Source: Halictus rubicundus | Lineage: Eukaryota > Arthropoda > Insecta > Hymenoptera > Halictidae | Direction of reading: 5' to 3' | DNA: 64,000 nucleotides | Assembly: GCF_050948215.1 (NCBI RefSeq) | Contig: NW_027488925.1 | Location: 62,001 to 126,000, forward strand | Shown: piece after piece, positions 35,571 to 50,149 of the stretch | Layout: the number at the start of each line of letters is the position of its first letter | How positions within the stretch are numbered: position 1 is the stretch's first letter | Position numbers and translations under genes: made by a program | The notes under the pieces: model-generated | What the model saw: the letters and a program-made list of their open reading frames with translations, nothing else | Database searches by the model: none | Told to the model about the DNA's origin: nothing

Positions 35571-38500
35571 CCTCTATCCTATCCTATCCTCTATCCTATT
35601 CTATCCTCTATCCTATTCTATCCTCTATCCTATCCTATCCTCTATCCTATAAAATCCCCTATCCTATCCTCCGCCCTATCCTATCCTCTATCCTATCCTA
35701 TCCGCTATCCTATCCTATCCTCTATCCTGTCCTATCCTCTATCCTATTCTATCATCTATCCTATCCTCTATCCTATCGTATCCTCTATCCTATCCTATCC
35801 TCTATCCTACGCTATCCTCTATCCTATCCTATCCTCTATCCTATCCTATCCTCTATCCTATCCTATCCTCTATCCTATCCTATCCTCTATCCTATCCTAT
35901 CCTCTATCCTATCAATTCCCCTATGCTATCCTATCCTGTATCCTATCCAATCCTCCATCCTATCCTGTCATCTATCCTATCCTATCCTCTATCCTATCCT
36001 ATCCTCTATCCTATCCTATCCTCTATCCTATCCTATCCTCTATCCTATCCTATCCTCTATCATATCCTATCGTCTATCCTATCCTATCCTCTATCCTATC
36101 AAATCCCCTATCCTATCCTCTGTCCTATCCTATCCTCTATCCTATCCTATCCTCTATCCTATCCTATCCTCTATCCTATCCTATCTTCTATGCTTTCCTA
36201 TCCTCTATCCTATCCTCTATCCAATCCTCTATCCTATCCTATCCTCTATCCTATCCTATCCTCTATCCTATCATATCCTCTATCCTATCCTATCCTCTAT
36301 CCTATCCTATCGTCTATCCTATCCTATCCTCTATCCTATCAAATCCCCTATCCTATCCTCTGTCCTATCCTATCCTCTATCCTATCCTATCCTCTATCCT
36401 ATCCTATCCTATCCTCTATCCTATCCTATCCTCTATCCTATCCTATCCTCTATCCTATCCTACCGTCTATCCAATCCTCTATCCTATCCTATCCTCTATC
36501 CTATTCTATCCTCTATCCTATCCTATCCTCTATCCTATCCTATCCTCTATCCTATAAAATCCCCTATCCTATCCTCTGCCCTATCCTATCCTCTATCCTA
36601 TCCTATCAGCTAACCTATCCTATCCTCTATCCTATCCTATCCTCTATCCTATTCTACCCTCTATCCTATCCTCTATCCTATCGTATCCTCTATCCTATCC
36701 TATCCTCTATCCTACGCTATCCTCTATCCTATCTTATCCTCTGTCCTATCTAATCCTCTATCCTATCCTATCCTCTATCCTATCCTATCCTCTATCCTAT
36801 CCTATCCCCTATCCTATCCTATCTTCTATCCTATTCTATCCTCTATCCTATCTAATCCCCTATCCTATCCTCTATCCTATCCTATCCTGTATCCTATCCA
36901 ATCCTCTATCCTATCCTGTATCCTATCCTATCCTCTATCCTATCGTATCCTCTATCCTATGCTATCCTCTATCCTACGCTATCCTCTATCCTATCCAATC
37001 CTCTATCCTATCCTATCCTCTATCCTATCCTATCATCTATCCTATCCTATCCTCTATCCTATCCTGTCCTCTATCCTATCCTATCCTCTATCCTATCCTA
37101 TCCTCTATCCTATCCTATCCTCTATCCTATCCTATCCTCTATCCTATCCTCTCCTCTATCCTATCCTATTCTCTATCCTATCCTATCATCTATCCTCAAT
37201 CCTATCCTTTCCTGTATCCTATCCTATCCTCTATCCTATCAAATCCTCTGTCCTATCCTATCCTCTATCGTATCCTATCCTCTATCCTATCCTATCCTCT
37301 ATCCTATCCTATCCGCTATCCTATCCTATCCTCTATCCTATCCTATCCTCTATCCTATTCTATCCTCTATCCTATCCTCTATCCTATCGTATCCTCTATC
37401 CTATCCTATCCTCTTTCCTACGCTATCCTCTATCCTATCCTATCTTCTATCCTATCCTATCCTCTATCCTATCAATTCCCCTATCCTATCCTATCCTGAA
37501 TCCTATCCAATCCTCTGTCCTATCCTGTATCCTATCCAATCCTCTATCCTATCCTATCATCTATCCTATCCTACACTCTATCCTATCCTATCCTCCATCC
37601 TATCCTATCCTCTATCCTATCCTAACCTCTATCCTATCCTATCCTCTATCCTATCCTATCTTCTATCCTATCCTAGCCTCTATCCTATCCTATCCTCTAT
37701 CCTATCCTCTATCCTATCCTATCCTCTATCCTATCCTATCCTCTATCCTATCCTATCTTCTATCCTTTCCTATCCTCTATTCTATCCTCTATCCAATCCT
37801 CCATCCTATCCTATCCTCTATCCTATCCTATCCACTATCCTATCCTATCCTCTATCCTATCAAATCCCCTATCCTATCCTCTGTCCTATCCTATCCTCTA
37901 TCCTATCCTATCCTCTATCCAATCCTATTCTCTATCCTATCCTATCTTCTATCCTATCCTATCCTCTATCCTATCAAATCACCTATCCTATCCTCTATCC
38001 TATCCTATCCTTTGTCCTATCTAATCCTCTATCCTATCCTATCCTCTATCCTATCCTATTCTCTATCCTATCCTATCCTCTATCCTATCCTATCCTTTCC
38101 TGTATCATATCCAATCCTCTATCCTATCCTGTCCTCTATCCTATCCTATCCTCTATCCTATCCTATCCAATCCCGTATCCTATCCTCTATTCTATCCTAT
38201 CCTGTATCCAATCCTATCCTCAATCCTATCCATTCCTGTATCCTATCCTATCCTCTATCCTATCAAATCCTCTGTCCTATCCTATCCTCTATCCTATCGA
38301 ATCCAGTATCCTATCCTCTATCCTATCCTATCCTCTGTCCTATCCTATCCTCTTTCCTATCCTATCCTCTATCCTATCCTATCCTCTATCCTATCCTATC
38401 GTCTATCCTATCCTATCCTCTATCCTATCAAATCCCCTATCCTATCCTCTGTCCTATCCTACCCTCTATCCTATCCTATCCTCTATCCTATCCTATCCTA

Positions 38501-41500
38501 TCCTATCCTCTATCCTATCCTATCCTCTATCCTATCCTATCCTCTATCCTATCCTACCGTCTATCCAATCCTCTATCCTATCCTATCCTCTATCCTATCC
38601 TATCCTCTATCCTATTCTACCCTCTATCCTATCCTCTATCCTATCGTATCCTCTATCCTATCCTATCCTCTATCCTACGCTATCCTCTATCCTATCTTAT
38701 CCTCTGTCCTATCTAATCCTCTATCCTATCCTATCCTCTATCCTATCCTATCCTCTATCCTATCCTATCCCCTATCCTATCCTATCTTCTATCCTATTCT
38801 ATCCTCTATCCTATCTAATCCCCTATCCTATCCTGTATCCTATCCTATCCTGTATCCTATCCAATCCTCTATCCTATCCTGTATCCTATCCTATCCTCTA
38901 TCCTATCGTATCCTCTATCCTATCCTATCCTCTATCCTACGCTATCCTCTATCCTATCCAATCCTCTATCCTATCCTATCCTCTATCCTATCCTATCATC
39001 TATCCTATCCTATCCTCTATCCTATCCTGTCTTCTATCCTATCCTATCCTCTATCCTATCCTATCCTCTATCCTATCCTATCCTCTATCCTATCCTCTCC
39101 TCTATCCTATCCTATTCTCTATCCTATCCTATCATCTACCCTCAATCCTATCCTTTCCTGTATCCTATCCTATCCTCTATCCTATCAAATCCTCTGTCCT
39201 ATCCTATCCTCTATCGTATCCTATCCTCTATCCTATCCTATCCTCTATCCTATCCTATCCGCTATCCTATCCTATCCTCTATCCTATCCTATCCTCTATC
39301 CTATTCTATCCTCTATCCTATCCTCTATCCTATCGTATCCTCTATCCTATCCTATCCTCTATCCTACGCTATCCTCTATCCTATCCTATCCCTGATCCTA
39401 TTCTATCCTCTATCCTATCCTATCTTCTATCCTATCCTATCCGCTATCCTATCAATTCCCCTATCCTATCCTATCCTGTATCCTATCCAATCCTCCATCC
39501 TATCCTATTATCTATCCTATCCTATCCTCTATCCTATCCTATCCTCTATCCTATCCTATCCTGTATCCTATCCAATCCTCCATCCTATCCTATCCTATCC
39601 TCTATCCTATCCTATCCTCTATCCTATCCTATCCTCTATCCTATCCTATCCTCTATCCTATCCTATCCTCTATCCTATCCTATCTTCTATGCTTTCCTAT
39701 CCTCTATCCTATCCTCTATCCAATCCTCTATCCTATCCTATCCTCTATCCTATCCTATCCTATCCTCTATCCTATCCTATCCTCTATCCTATCCTATCGT
39801 CTATCCTATCCTATCCTCTATCCTATCAAATCCCCTATCCTATCCTCTGTCCTATCCTATCCTCTATCCTATCCTATCCTCTATCCTATCCTATCCTATC
39901 CTATCCTCTATCCTATCCTATCCTCTATCCTATCCTATCCTCTATCCTATCCTACCGTCTATCCAATCCTCTATCCTATCCTATCCTCTATCCTATCCTA
40001 TCCTCTATCCTATTCTACCCTCTATCCTATCCTCTATCCTATCGTATCCTCTATCCTATCCTATCCTCTATCCTACGCTATCCTCTATCCTATCTTATCC
40101 TCTGTCCTATCTAATCCTCTATCCTATCCTATCCTCTATCCTATCCTATCCTCTATCCTATCCTATCCTCTATCCTATCCTATCGTCTATCCTATCCTAT
40201 CCTCTATCCTATCAAATCCCCTATCCTATCCTCTGTCCTATCCTATCCTCTATCCTATCCTATCCTCTATCCTATCCTATCCTATCCTATCCTCTATCCT
40301 ATCCTATCCTCTATCCTATCCTATCCTCTATCCTATCCTACCGTCTATCCAATCCTCTATCCTATCCTATCCTCTATCCTATCCTATCCTCTATCCTATT
40401 CTACCCTCTATCCTATCCTCTATCCTATCGTATCCTCTATCCTATCCTATCCTCTATCCTATCCTATCCTCTATCCTATCCTATCCTCTATCCTATCCTA
40501 TCCTCTATCCTATCCTCTCCTCTATCCTATCCTATTCTCTATCCTATCCTATCATCTATCCTCAATCCTATCCTTTCCTGTATCCTATCCTATCCTCTAT
40601 CCTATCAAATCCTCTGTCCTATCCTATCCTCTATCGTATCCTATCCTCTATCCTATCCTATCCTCTATCCTATCCTATCCGCTATCCTATCCTATCCTCT
40701 ATCCTATCCTATCCTCTATCCTATTCTATCCTCTATCCTATCCTCTATCCTATCGTATCCTCTATCCTATCCTATCCTCTATCCTACGCTATCCTCTATC
40801 CTATCCTATCCCTGATCCTATTCTATCCTCTATCCTATCCTATCTTCTATCCTATCCTATCCTCTATCCTATCAATTCCCCTATCCTATCCTATCCTGAA
40901 TCCTATCCAATCCTCTATCCTATCCTGTATCCTATCCAATCCTCTATCCTATCCTATCATCTATCCTATCCTACCCTCTATCCTATCCTATCCTCCATCC
41001 TATCCTATCCTCTATCCTATCCTAACCTCTATCCTATCCTATCCTCTATCCTATCCTATCTTCTATCCTATCCTAGCCTCTATCCTATCCTATCCTCTAT
41101 CCTATCCTCTATCCTATCCTCTATCCTATCCTCTATCCTATCCTATCTTCTATCCTTTCCTATCCTCTATTCTATCCTCTATCCAATCCTCCATCCTATC
41201 CTATCCTCTATCCTATCATATCCACTATCCTATCCTATCCTCTATCCTATCAAATCCCCTATCCTATCCTCTGTCCTATCCTATCCTCTATCCTATCCTA
41301 TCCTCTATCCAATCCTATTCTCTATCCTATCCTATCTTCTATCCTATCCTATCGTCTATCCTATCAAATCACCTATCCTATCCTCTATCCTATCCTATCC
41401 ATTGTCCTATCTAATCCTCTATCCTATCCTATCCTCTATCCTATCCTATCCTCTATCCTATCCTATCCTCTATCCTATCCTATCCTTTCCTGTATCATAT

Positions 41501-42082
41501 CCAATCCTCTATCCTATCCTGTCCTCTATCCTATCCTATCCTCTATCCTATCCTATCCAATCCCGTATCCTATCCTCTATTCTATCCTATCCTGTATCCA
41601 ATCCTATCCTCAATCCTATCCATTCCTGTATCCTATCCTATCCTCTATCCTATCAAATCCTCTGTCCTATCCTATCCTCTATCCTATCGAATCCAGTATC
41701 CTATCCTCTATCCTATCCTATCCTCTGTCCTATCCTATCCTCTTTCCTATCCTATCGTATATCCTATCCTATATCTCATCCTATCCGCTATCCTATCCTA
41801 TCCTCTTTCCTATCAAATCTTCTGTCCTATCCTATCCTCTATCGTATCCTATCCTCTATCCTATCCTATCCTCTATCCTATCCTATCCGCTATCCTATCC
41901 TATCCTCTATCCTATCCTATCCTCTATCCTATTCTATCCTCTATCCTATCCACTATCCTATCGTATCCTCTATCCTATCCTATCCTCTATCCTACGCTAT
42001 CCTCTATCCTATCCTATCCCTGATCCTATTCTATCCTCTATCCTATCCTATCTTCTATCCTATCCTATCCTCTATCCTATCC

Positions 42083-42162
42083 ATTCCTCCATAATATCGT
42101 ACACTCTATCCTATAATTTCATCTATCCGTTCCTATTCTCTATCCTACCCTCTATCCTAACC
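42083..42162 (+). repeat. 80-bp diverged segment, copy 3, CCTAACC subtype
   Basis: Same internal marks; the subtype base pattern at the end is CCTAACC, as at 45838, 56353 and 62402. Confidence 0.85.
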
Positions 42163-43525
42163 TCTATCCTATCCTATCCTCTATCCTATCCTATCCTCTA
42201 TCCTATCCTATCCTCTATCCTATCTTATCCTATATCCTATCCTGTCCTCTATCCTATCCAATCCTCTATCCTATCAAATCCCTATCCTATCCTCTATACT
42301 ATCCTATCCTCTGTCCTATCTAATCCTCTATCCTATCCTATCGTCTATCCTATCCTATCCTCTATCCAATCCTATCCTCTATCCTATCGTATCCTCTATC
42401 CTATCAAATCCCCTATCCTATCCTCTGTCCTATCCTATCCTCTATCCTATCCTATCCTCTATCCTATCCTATCCTCTATCCTATCCTATCCTCTATCCTA
42501 TCCTATCCTCTATCCTATCCTATCCTCTATCCTATCCTACCGTCTATGCTATCCTCTATCCTATCCTTTCCTCTATCCTACTCTATCCTCTATCCTATCC
42601 TATCCTCTATCCTATCCTATCCTATCCTCTATCCTATCCTATCCTCTATCCTATCAAATCCCCTATCCTATCCTCTGCCCTATCCTATCCTCTATCCTAT
42701 CCTATCCTCTATCCTATCGTATCCTCTATCCTATCCTATCCTCTATCCTACGCTATCCTCTATCCTATCCAATCCTCTATCCTATCCTATCCTCTATCCT
42801 ATCCTATCATCTATCCTATCCTATCCTCTATCCTATCCTATCTTCTATCCTATCCTATCCTCTATCCTATCCTACCTTCTATCCAATCCTCTATCCTATC
42901 CTATCCTCTATCCTATCCTATCCTCTATCCTATCCTATCCTATCCTGTATCCTATCCAATCCTCCATCCTATCCTATCATCTATCCTATCCTATCCTCTA
43001 TCCTATCCTATCCTCTATCCTATCCTATCCTCTATCCTATCCTATCCTCTATCCTATCCTATCCTCTATCCTATCCTATCCTCTATCCTATCCTATCCTC
43101 TATCCTATCCTATCCTCTATCCTATCCTATCTTCTATGCTTTCCTATCCTCTATCCTATCCTCTATCCAATCCTCTATCCTATCCTATCCTCTATCCTAT
43201 CCTATCCTCTATCCTATCCTATCCTCTATCCTATCCTATCCTCTATCCTATCCTATCGTCTATACTATCCTATCCTCTATCCTATCAAATCCCCTATCCT
43301 ATCCTCTGTCCTATCCTATCCTCTATCCTATCCTATCCTCTATCCTATCCTATCCTATCCTATCCTCTATCCTATCCTATCCGCTATCCTATCCTATCCT
43401 CTATCCTATCCTATCCTCTATCCTATTCTATCCTCTATCCTATCCACTATCCTATCGTATCCTCTATCCTATCCTATCCTCTATCCTACGCTATCCTCTA
43501 TCCTATCCTATCCTCTATCCTATCC

Positions 43526-43605
43526 ATTCCTCCATAATATCGTACACTCTATCCTATAATTTCATCTATCCGTTCCTATTCTCTATCCTACCCTCTATCC
43601 GAACC
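43526..43605 (+). repeat. 80-bp diverged segment, copy 4, CCGAACC subtype
   Basis: CCGAACC subtype, shared with 47247, 48276, 49151 and 58397. Confidence 0.85.
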
Positions 43606-45837
43606 TCTATCCTATCCTATCCTCTATCCTATCCTATCCTCTATCCTATCCTATCCTCTATCCTATCTTATCCTATATCCTATCCTGTCCTCTATCCTAT
43701 CCAATCCTCTATCCTATCAAATCCCCTATCCTATCCTCTGCCCTATCCTATCCTCTATCCTATCCTATCCTCTATCCTATCGTATCCTCTATCCTATCCT
43801 ATCCTCTATCCTACGCTATCCTCTATCCTATCCAATCCTCTATCCTATCCTATCCTCTATCCTATCCTATCATCTATCCTATCCTATCCTCTATCCTATC
43901 CTATCTTCTATCCTATCCTATCCTCTATCCTATCCTACCTTCTATCCAATCCTCTATCCTATCCTATCCTCTATCCTATCCTATCCTCTATCCTATCCTA
44001 TCCTATCCTGTATCCTATCCAATCCTCCATCCTATCCTATCATCTATCCTATCCTATCCTCTATCCTATCCTATCCTCTATCCTATCCTATCCTCTATCC
44101 TATCCTATCCTCTATCCTATCCTATCCTCTATCCTATCCTATCCTCTATCCTATCCTATCTTCTATGCTTTCCTATCCTCTATCCTATCCTATCCTCTAT
44201 CCTATCCTCTATCCTATCCTCTATCCTATCCTCTATCCTATCCTATCTTCTATCCTTTCCTATCCTCTATTCTATCCTCTATCCAATCCTCCATCCTATC
44301 CTATCCTCTATCCTATCATATCCACTATCCTATCCTATCCTCTATCCTATCAAATCCCCTATCCTATCCTCTGTCCTATCCTATCCTCTATCCTATCCTA
44401 TCCTCTATCCAATCCTATTCTCTATCCTATCCTATCTTCTATCCTATCCTATCGTCTATCCTATCAAATCACCTATCCTATCCTCTATCCTATCCTATCC
44501 ATTGTCCTATCTAATCCTCTATCCTATCCTATCCTCTATCCTATCCTATCCTCTATCCTATCCTATCCTCTATCCTATCCTATCCTTTCCTGTATCATAT
44601 CCAATCCTCTATCCTATCCTGTCCTCTATCCTATCCTATCCTCTATCCTATCCTATCCAATCCCGTATCCTATCCTCTATTCTATCCTATCCTGTATCCA
44701 ATCCTATCCTCAATCCTATCCATTCCTGTATCCTATCCTATCCTCTATCCTATCAAATCCTCTGTCCTATCCTATCCTCTATCCTATCGAATCCAGTATC
44801 CTATCCTCTATCCTATCCTATCCTATCTTCTATCCTATCCTAGCCTCTATCCTATCCTATCCTCTATCCTATCCTCTATCCTATCCTCTATCCTATCCTA
44901 TCTTCTATCCTTTCCTATCCTCTATTCTATCCTCTATCCAATCCTCCATCCTATCCTATCCTCTATCCTATCATATCCACTATCCTATCCTATCCTCTAT
45001 CCTATCAAATCCCCTATCCTATCCTCTGTCCTATCCTATCCTCTATCCTATCCTATCCTCTATCCAATCCTATTCTCTATCCTATCCTATCTTCTATCCT
45101 ATCCTATCGTCTATCCTATCAAATCACCTATCCTATCCTCTATCCTATCCTATCCATTGTCCTATCTAATCCTCTATCCTATCCTATCCTCTATCCTATC
45201 CTATCCTCTATCCTATCCTATCCTCTATCCTATCCTATCCTTTCCTGTATCATATCCAATCCTCTATCCTATCCTGTCCTCTATCCTATCCTATCCTCTA
45301 TCCTATCCTATCCAATCCCGTATCCTATCCTCTATTCTATCCTATCCTGTATCCAATCCTATCCTCAATCCTATCCATTCCTGTATCCTATCCTATCCTC
45401 TATCCTATCAAATCCTCTGTCCTATCCTATCCTCTATCCTATCGAATCCAGTATCCTATCCTCTATCCTATCCTATCCTCTGTCCTATCCTATCCTCTTT
45501 CCTATCCTATCGTATATCCTATCCTATATCTCATCCTATCCGCTATCCTATCCTATCCTCTTTCCTATCAAATCTTCTGTCCTATCCTATCCTCTATCGT
45601 ATCCTATCCTCTATCCTATCCTATCCTCTATCCTATCCTATCCGCTATCCTATCCTATCCTCTATCCTATCCTATCCTCTATCCTATTCTATCCTCTATC
45701 CTATCCACTATCCTATCGTATCCTCTATCCTATCCTATCCTCTATCCTACGCTATCCTCTATCCTATCCTATCCGTGATCCTATTCTATCCTCTATCCTA
45801 TCCTATCTTCTATCCTATCCTATCCTCTATCCTATCC

Positions 45838-45917
45838 ATTCCTCCATAATATCGTACACTCTATCCTATAATTTCATCTATCCGTTCCTATTCTCTATCC
45901 TACCCTCTATCCTAACC
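45838..45917 (+). repeat. 80-bp diverged segment, copy 5, CCTAACC subtype
   Basis: Lies 3,755 bp from copy 3 and in the same context, so both belong to one duplicated block. Confidence 0.85.
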
Positions 45918-46409
45918 TCTATCCTATCCTATCCTCTATCCTATCCTATCCTCTATCCTATCCTATCCTCTATCCTATCTTATCCTATATCCTATCCTGT
46001 CCTCTATCCTATCCAATCCTCTATCCTATCAAATCCCTATCCTATCCTCTATACTATCCTATCCTCTGTCCTATCTAATCCTCTATCCTATCCTATCGTC
46101 TATCCTATCCTATCCTCTATCCAATCCTATCCTCTATCCTATCGTATCCTCTATCCTATCAAATCCCCTATCCTATCCTCTGTCCTATCCTATCCTCTAT
46201 CCTATCCTATCCTCTATCCTATCCTATCCTCTATCCTATCCTATCCTCTATCCTATCCTATCCTCTATCCTATCCTATCCTCTATCCTATCCTACCGTCT
46301 ATGCTATCCTCTATCCTATCCTTTCCTCTATCCTACTCTATCCTCTATCCTATCCTATCCTCTATCCTATCCTATCCTATCCTCTATCCTATCCTATCCT
46401 CTATCCTAT

Positions 46410-47438
46410 CAAATCCCCTATCCTATCCTCTGCCCTATCCTATCCTCTATCCTATCCTATCCTCTATCCTATCGTATCCTCTATCCTATCCTATCCTCTA
46501 TCCTACGCTATCCTCTATCCTATCCAATCCTCTATCCTATCCTATCCTCTATCCTATCCTATCATCTATCCTATCCTATCCTCTATCCTATCCTATCTTC
46601 TATCCTATCCTATCCTCTATCCTATCCTACCTTCTATCCAATCCTCTATCCTATCCTATCCTCTATCCTATCCTATCCTCTATCCTATCCTATCCTATCC
46701 TGTATCCTATCCAATCCTCCATCCTATCCTATCATCTATCCTATCCTATCCTCTATCCTATCCTATCCTCTATCCTATCCTATCCTCTATCCTATCCTAT
46801 CCTCTATCCTATCCTATCCTCTATCCTATCCTATCCTCTATCCTATCCTATCTTCTATGCTTTCCTATCCTCTATCCTATCCTCTATCCAATCCTCTATC
46901 CTATCCTATCCTCTATCCTATCCTATCCTCTATCCTATCCTATCCTCTATCCTATCCTATCCTCTATCCTATCCTATCGTCTATACTATCCTATCCTCTA
47001 TCCTATCAAATCCCCTATCCTATCCTCTGTCCTATCCTATCCTCTATCCTATCCTATCCTCTATCCTATCCTATCCTATCCTATCCTCTATCCTATCCTA
47101 TCCGCTATCCTATCCTATCCTCTATCCTATCCTATCCTCTATCCTATTCTATCCTCTATCCTATCCACTATCCTATCGTATCCTCTATCCTATCCTATCC
47201 TCTATCCTACGCTATCCTCTATCCTATCCTATCCTCTATCCTATCCATTCCTCCATAATATCGTACACTCTATCCTATAATTTCATCTATCCGTTCCTAT
47301 TCTCTATCCTACCCTCTATCCGAACCTCTATCCTATCCTATCCTCTATCCTATCCTATCCTCTATCCTATCCTATCCTCTATCCTATCTTATCCTATATC
47401 CTATCCTGTCCTCTATCCTATCCAATCCTCTATCCTAT
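46410..47438 (+). repeat. 1,029-bp tandem repeat, unit 1
   Basis: CAAATCCCCTATCC at 46410 and 47439, the ATG of CTTCTATGCTTTCC at 46857 and 47886, and the 80-bp segment at 47247 and 48276 are all 1,029 bp apart. The units look identical by eye apart from their right ends. A relative of 1,063 bp lies at 42655-43717. Confidence 0.88.
47247..47326 (+). repeat. 80-bp diverged segment, copy 6, CCGAACC subtype
   Basis: Lies 3,721 bp from copy 4 and in the same context; inside unit 1 of the 1,029-bp tandem pair. Confidence 0.85.
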
Positions 47439-48467
47439 CAAATCCCCTATCCTATCCTCTGCCCTATCCTATCCTCTATCCTATCCTATCCTCTATCCTA
47501 TCGTATCCTCTATCCTATCCTATCCTCTATCCTACGCTATCCTCTATCCTATCCAATCCTCTATCCTATCCTATCCTCTATCCTATCCTATCATCTATCC
47601 TATCCTATCCTCTATCCTATCCTATCTTCTATCCTATCCTATCCTCTATCCTATCCTACCTTCTATCCAATCCTCTATCCTATCCTATCCTCTATCCTAT
47701 CCTATCCTCTATCCTATCCTATCCTATCCTGTATCCTATCCAATCCTCCATCCTATCCTATCATCTATCCTATCCTATCCTCTATCCTATCCTATCCTCT
47801 ATCCTATCCTATCCTCTATCCTATCCTATCCTCTATCCTATCCTATCCTCTATCCTATCCTATCCTCTATCCTATCCTATCTTCTATGCTTTCCTATCCT
47901 CTATCCTATCCTCTATCCAATCCTCTATCCTATCCTATCCTCTATCCTATCCTATCCTCTATCCTATCCTATCCTCTATCCTATCCTATCCTCTATCCTA
48001 TCCTATCGTCTATACTATCCTATCCTCTATCCTATCAAATCCCCTATCCTATCCTCTGTCCTATCCTATCCTCTATCCTATCCTATCCTCTATCCTATCC
48101 TATCCTATCCTATCCTCTATCCTATCCTATCCGCTATCCTATCCTATCCTCTATCCTATCCTATCCTCTATCCTATTCTATCCTCTATCCTATCCACTAT
48201 CCTATCGTATCCTCTATCCTATCCTATCCTCTATCCTACGCTATCCTCTATCCTATCCTATCCTCTATCCTATCCATTCCTCCATAATATCGTACACTCT
48301 ATCCTATAATTTCATCTATCCGTTCCTATTCTCTATCCTACCCTCTATCCGAACCTCTATCCTATCCTATCCTCTATCCTATCCTATCCTCTATCCTATC
48401 CTATCCTCTATCCTATCTTATCCTATATCCTATCCTGTCCTCTATCCTATCCAATTCTCTATCCTAT
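47439..48467 (+). repeat. 1,029-bp tandem repeat, unit 2
   Basis: Second unit. Near its end it has CCAATTCTC in place of CCAATCCTC, and it is followed by CAAATCCCTATCC rather than CAAATCCCCTATCC, so the tandem series stops here. Confidence 0.87.
48276..48355 (+). repeat. 80-bp diverged segment, copy 7, CCGAACC subtype
   Basis: Exactly 1,029 bp from copy 6; inside unit 2 of the tandem pair. Confidence 0.85.
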
Positions 48468-49150
48468 CAAATCCCTATCCTATCCTCTATACTATCCTAT
48501 CCTCTGTCCTATCTAATCCTCTATCCTATCCTATCGTCTATCCTATCCTATCCTCTATCCAATCCTATCCTCTATCCTATCGTATCCTCTATCCTATCAA
48601 ATCCCCTATCCTATCCTCTGTCCTATCCTATCCTCTATCCTATCCTATCCTCTATCCTATCCTATCCTCTATCCTATCCTATCCTGTATCCTATCCAATC
48701 CTCCATCCTATCCTATCATCTATCCTATCCTATCCTCTATCCTATCCTATCCTCTATCCTATCCTATCCTCTATCCTATCCTATCCTCTATCCTATCCTA
48801 TCCTCTATCCTATCCTATCTTCTATGCTTTCCTATCCTCTATCCTATCCTCTATCCAATCCTCTATCCTATCCTATCCTCTATCCTATCCTATCCTCTAT
48901 CCTATCCTATCCTCTATCCTATCCTATCCTATCCTATCCTCTATCCTATCCTATCCTCTATCCTATCCTATCCTCTATCCTATCCTATCCTCTATCCTAT
49001 CCTATCCGCTATCCTATCCTATCCTCTATCCTATCCTATCCTCTATCCTATTCTATCCTCTATCCTATCCACTATCCTATCGTATCCTCTATCCTATCCT
49101 ATCCTCTATCCTACGCTATCCTCTATCCTATCCTATCCTCTATCCTATCC

Positions 49151-49230
49151 ATTCCTCCATAATATCGTACACTCTATCCTATAATTTCATCTATCCGTTC
49201 CTATTCTCTATCCTACCCTCTATCCGAACC
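49151..49230 (+). repeat. 80-bp diverged segment, copy 8, CCGAACC subtype
   Basis: 875 bp from copy 7, in a shortened relative of the 1,029-bp unit. Confidence 0.85.
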
Positions 49231-50149
49231 TCTATCCTATCCTATCCTCTATCCTATCCTATCCTCTATCCTATCCTATCCTCTATCCTATCTTATCCTA
49301 TATCCTATCCTGTCCTCTATCCTATCCAATCCTCTATCCTATCAAATCCCTATCCTATCCTCTATACTATCCTATCCTCTGTCCTATCTAATCCTCTATC
49401 CTATCCTATCGTCTATCCTATCCTATCCTCTATCCAATCCTATCCTCTATCCTATCGTATCCTCTATCCTATCAAATCCCCTATCCTATCCTCTGTCCTA
49501 TCCTATCCTCTATCCTATCCTATCCTCTATCCTATCCTATCCTCTATCCTATCCTATCCTGTATCCTATCCAATCCTCCATCCTATCCTATCATCTATCC
49601 TATCCTATCCTCTATCCTATCCTATCCTCTATCCTATCCTATCCTCTATCCTATCCTATCCTCTATCCTATCCTATCCTCTATCCTATCCTATCCTCTAT
49701 CCTATCCTATCTTCTATGCTTTCCTATCCTCTATCCTATCCTCTATCCAATCCTCTATCCTATCCTATCCTCTATCCTATCCTATCCTCTATCCTATCCT
49801 ATCCTCTATCCTATCCTATCCTATCCTATCCTCTATCCTATCCTATCCTCTATCCTATCCTATCCTCTATCCTATCCTACCGTCTATCCAATCCTCTATC
49901 CTATCCTATCCTCTATCCTATCCTATCCTCTATCCTATCCTATCCTCTATCCTATTCTACCCTCTATCCTATCCTCTATCCTATCGCATCCTCTATCCTA
50001 TCCTATCCTCTATCCTACGCTATCCTCTATCCTATCTTATCCTCTGTCCTATCTAATCCTCTATCCTATCCTATCCTCTATCCTATCCTATCCTCTATCC
50101 TATCCTATCCTCTATCCTATCCTATCCTATCCTATCCTCTATCCTATCC

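Larger units (their letters stand above)
41050..44180 (+). repeat. 3.1-kb satellite block, copy 1 (3,721-3,755-bp offset)
   Basis: This matches 44805-47901. The offset is 3,755 at the left (TTG of CATTGTCCTATC at 41402 and 45157; the 80-bp segment at 42083 and 45838) and 3,721 at the right (80-bp segment at 43526 and 47247; ATG of CTTCTATGCTTTCC at 43136 and 46857). The change of 34 bp equals two 17-bp monomers. Confidence 0.85.
44805..47901 (+). repeat. 3.1-kb satellite block, copy 2 (3,721-3,755-bp offset)
   Basis: This is the partner of 41050-44180. A 655-bp partial duplicate of its left end (44185-44840 against 44840-45470, CATTGTCC at 44502 and 45157) lies at the join, so the block was duplicated at least twice in part. 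Among its few differences is CCGTGATCC near 45775, where copy 1 has CCCTGATCC. Confidence 0.83.
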
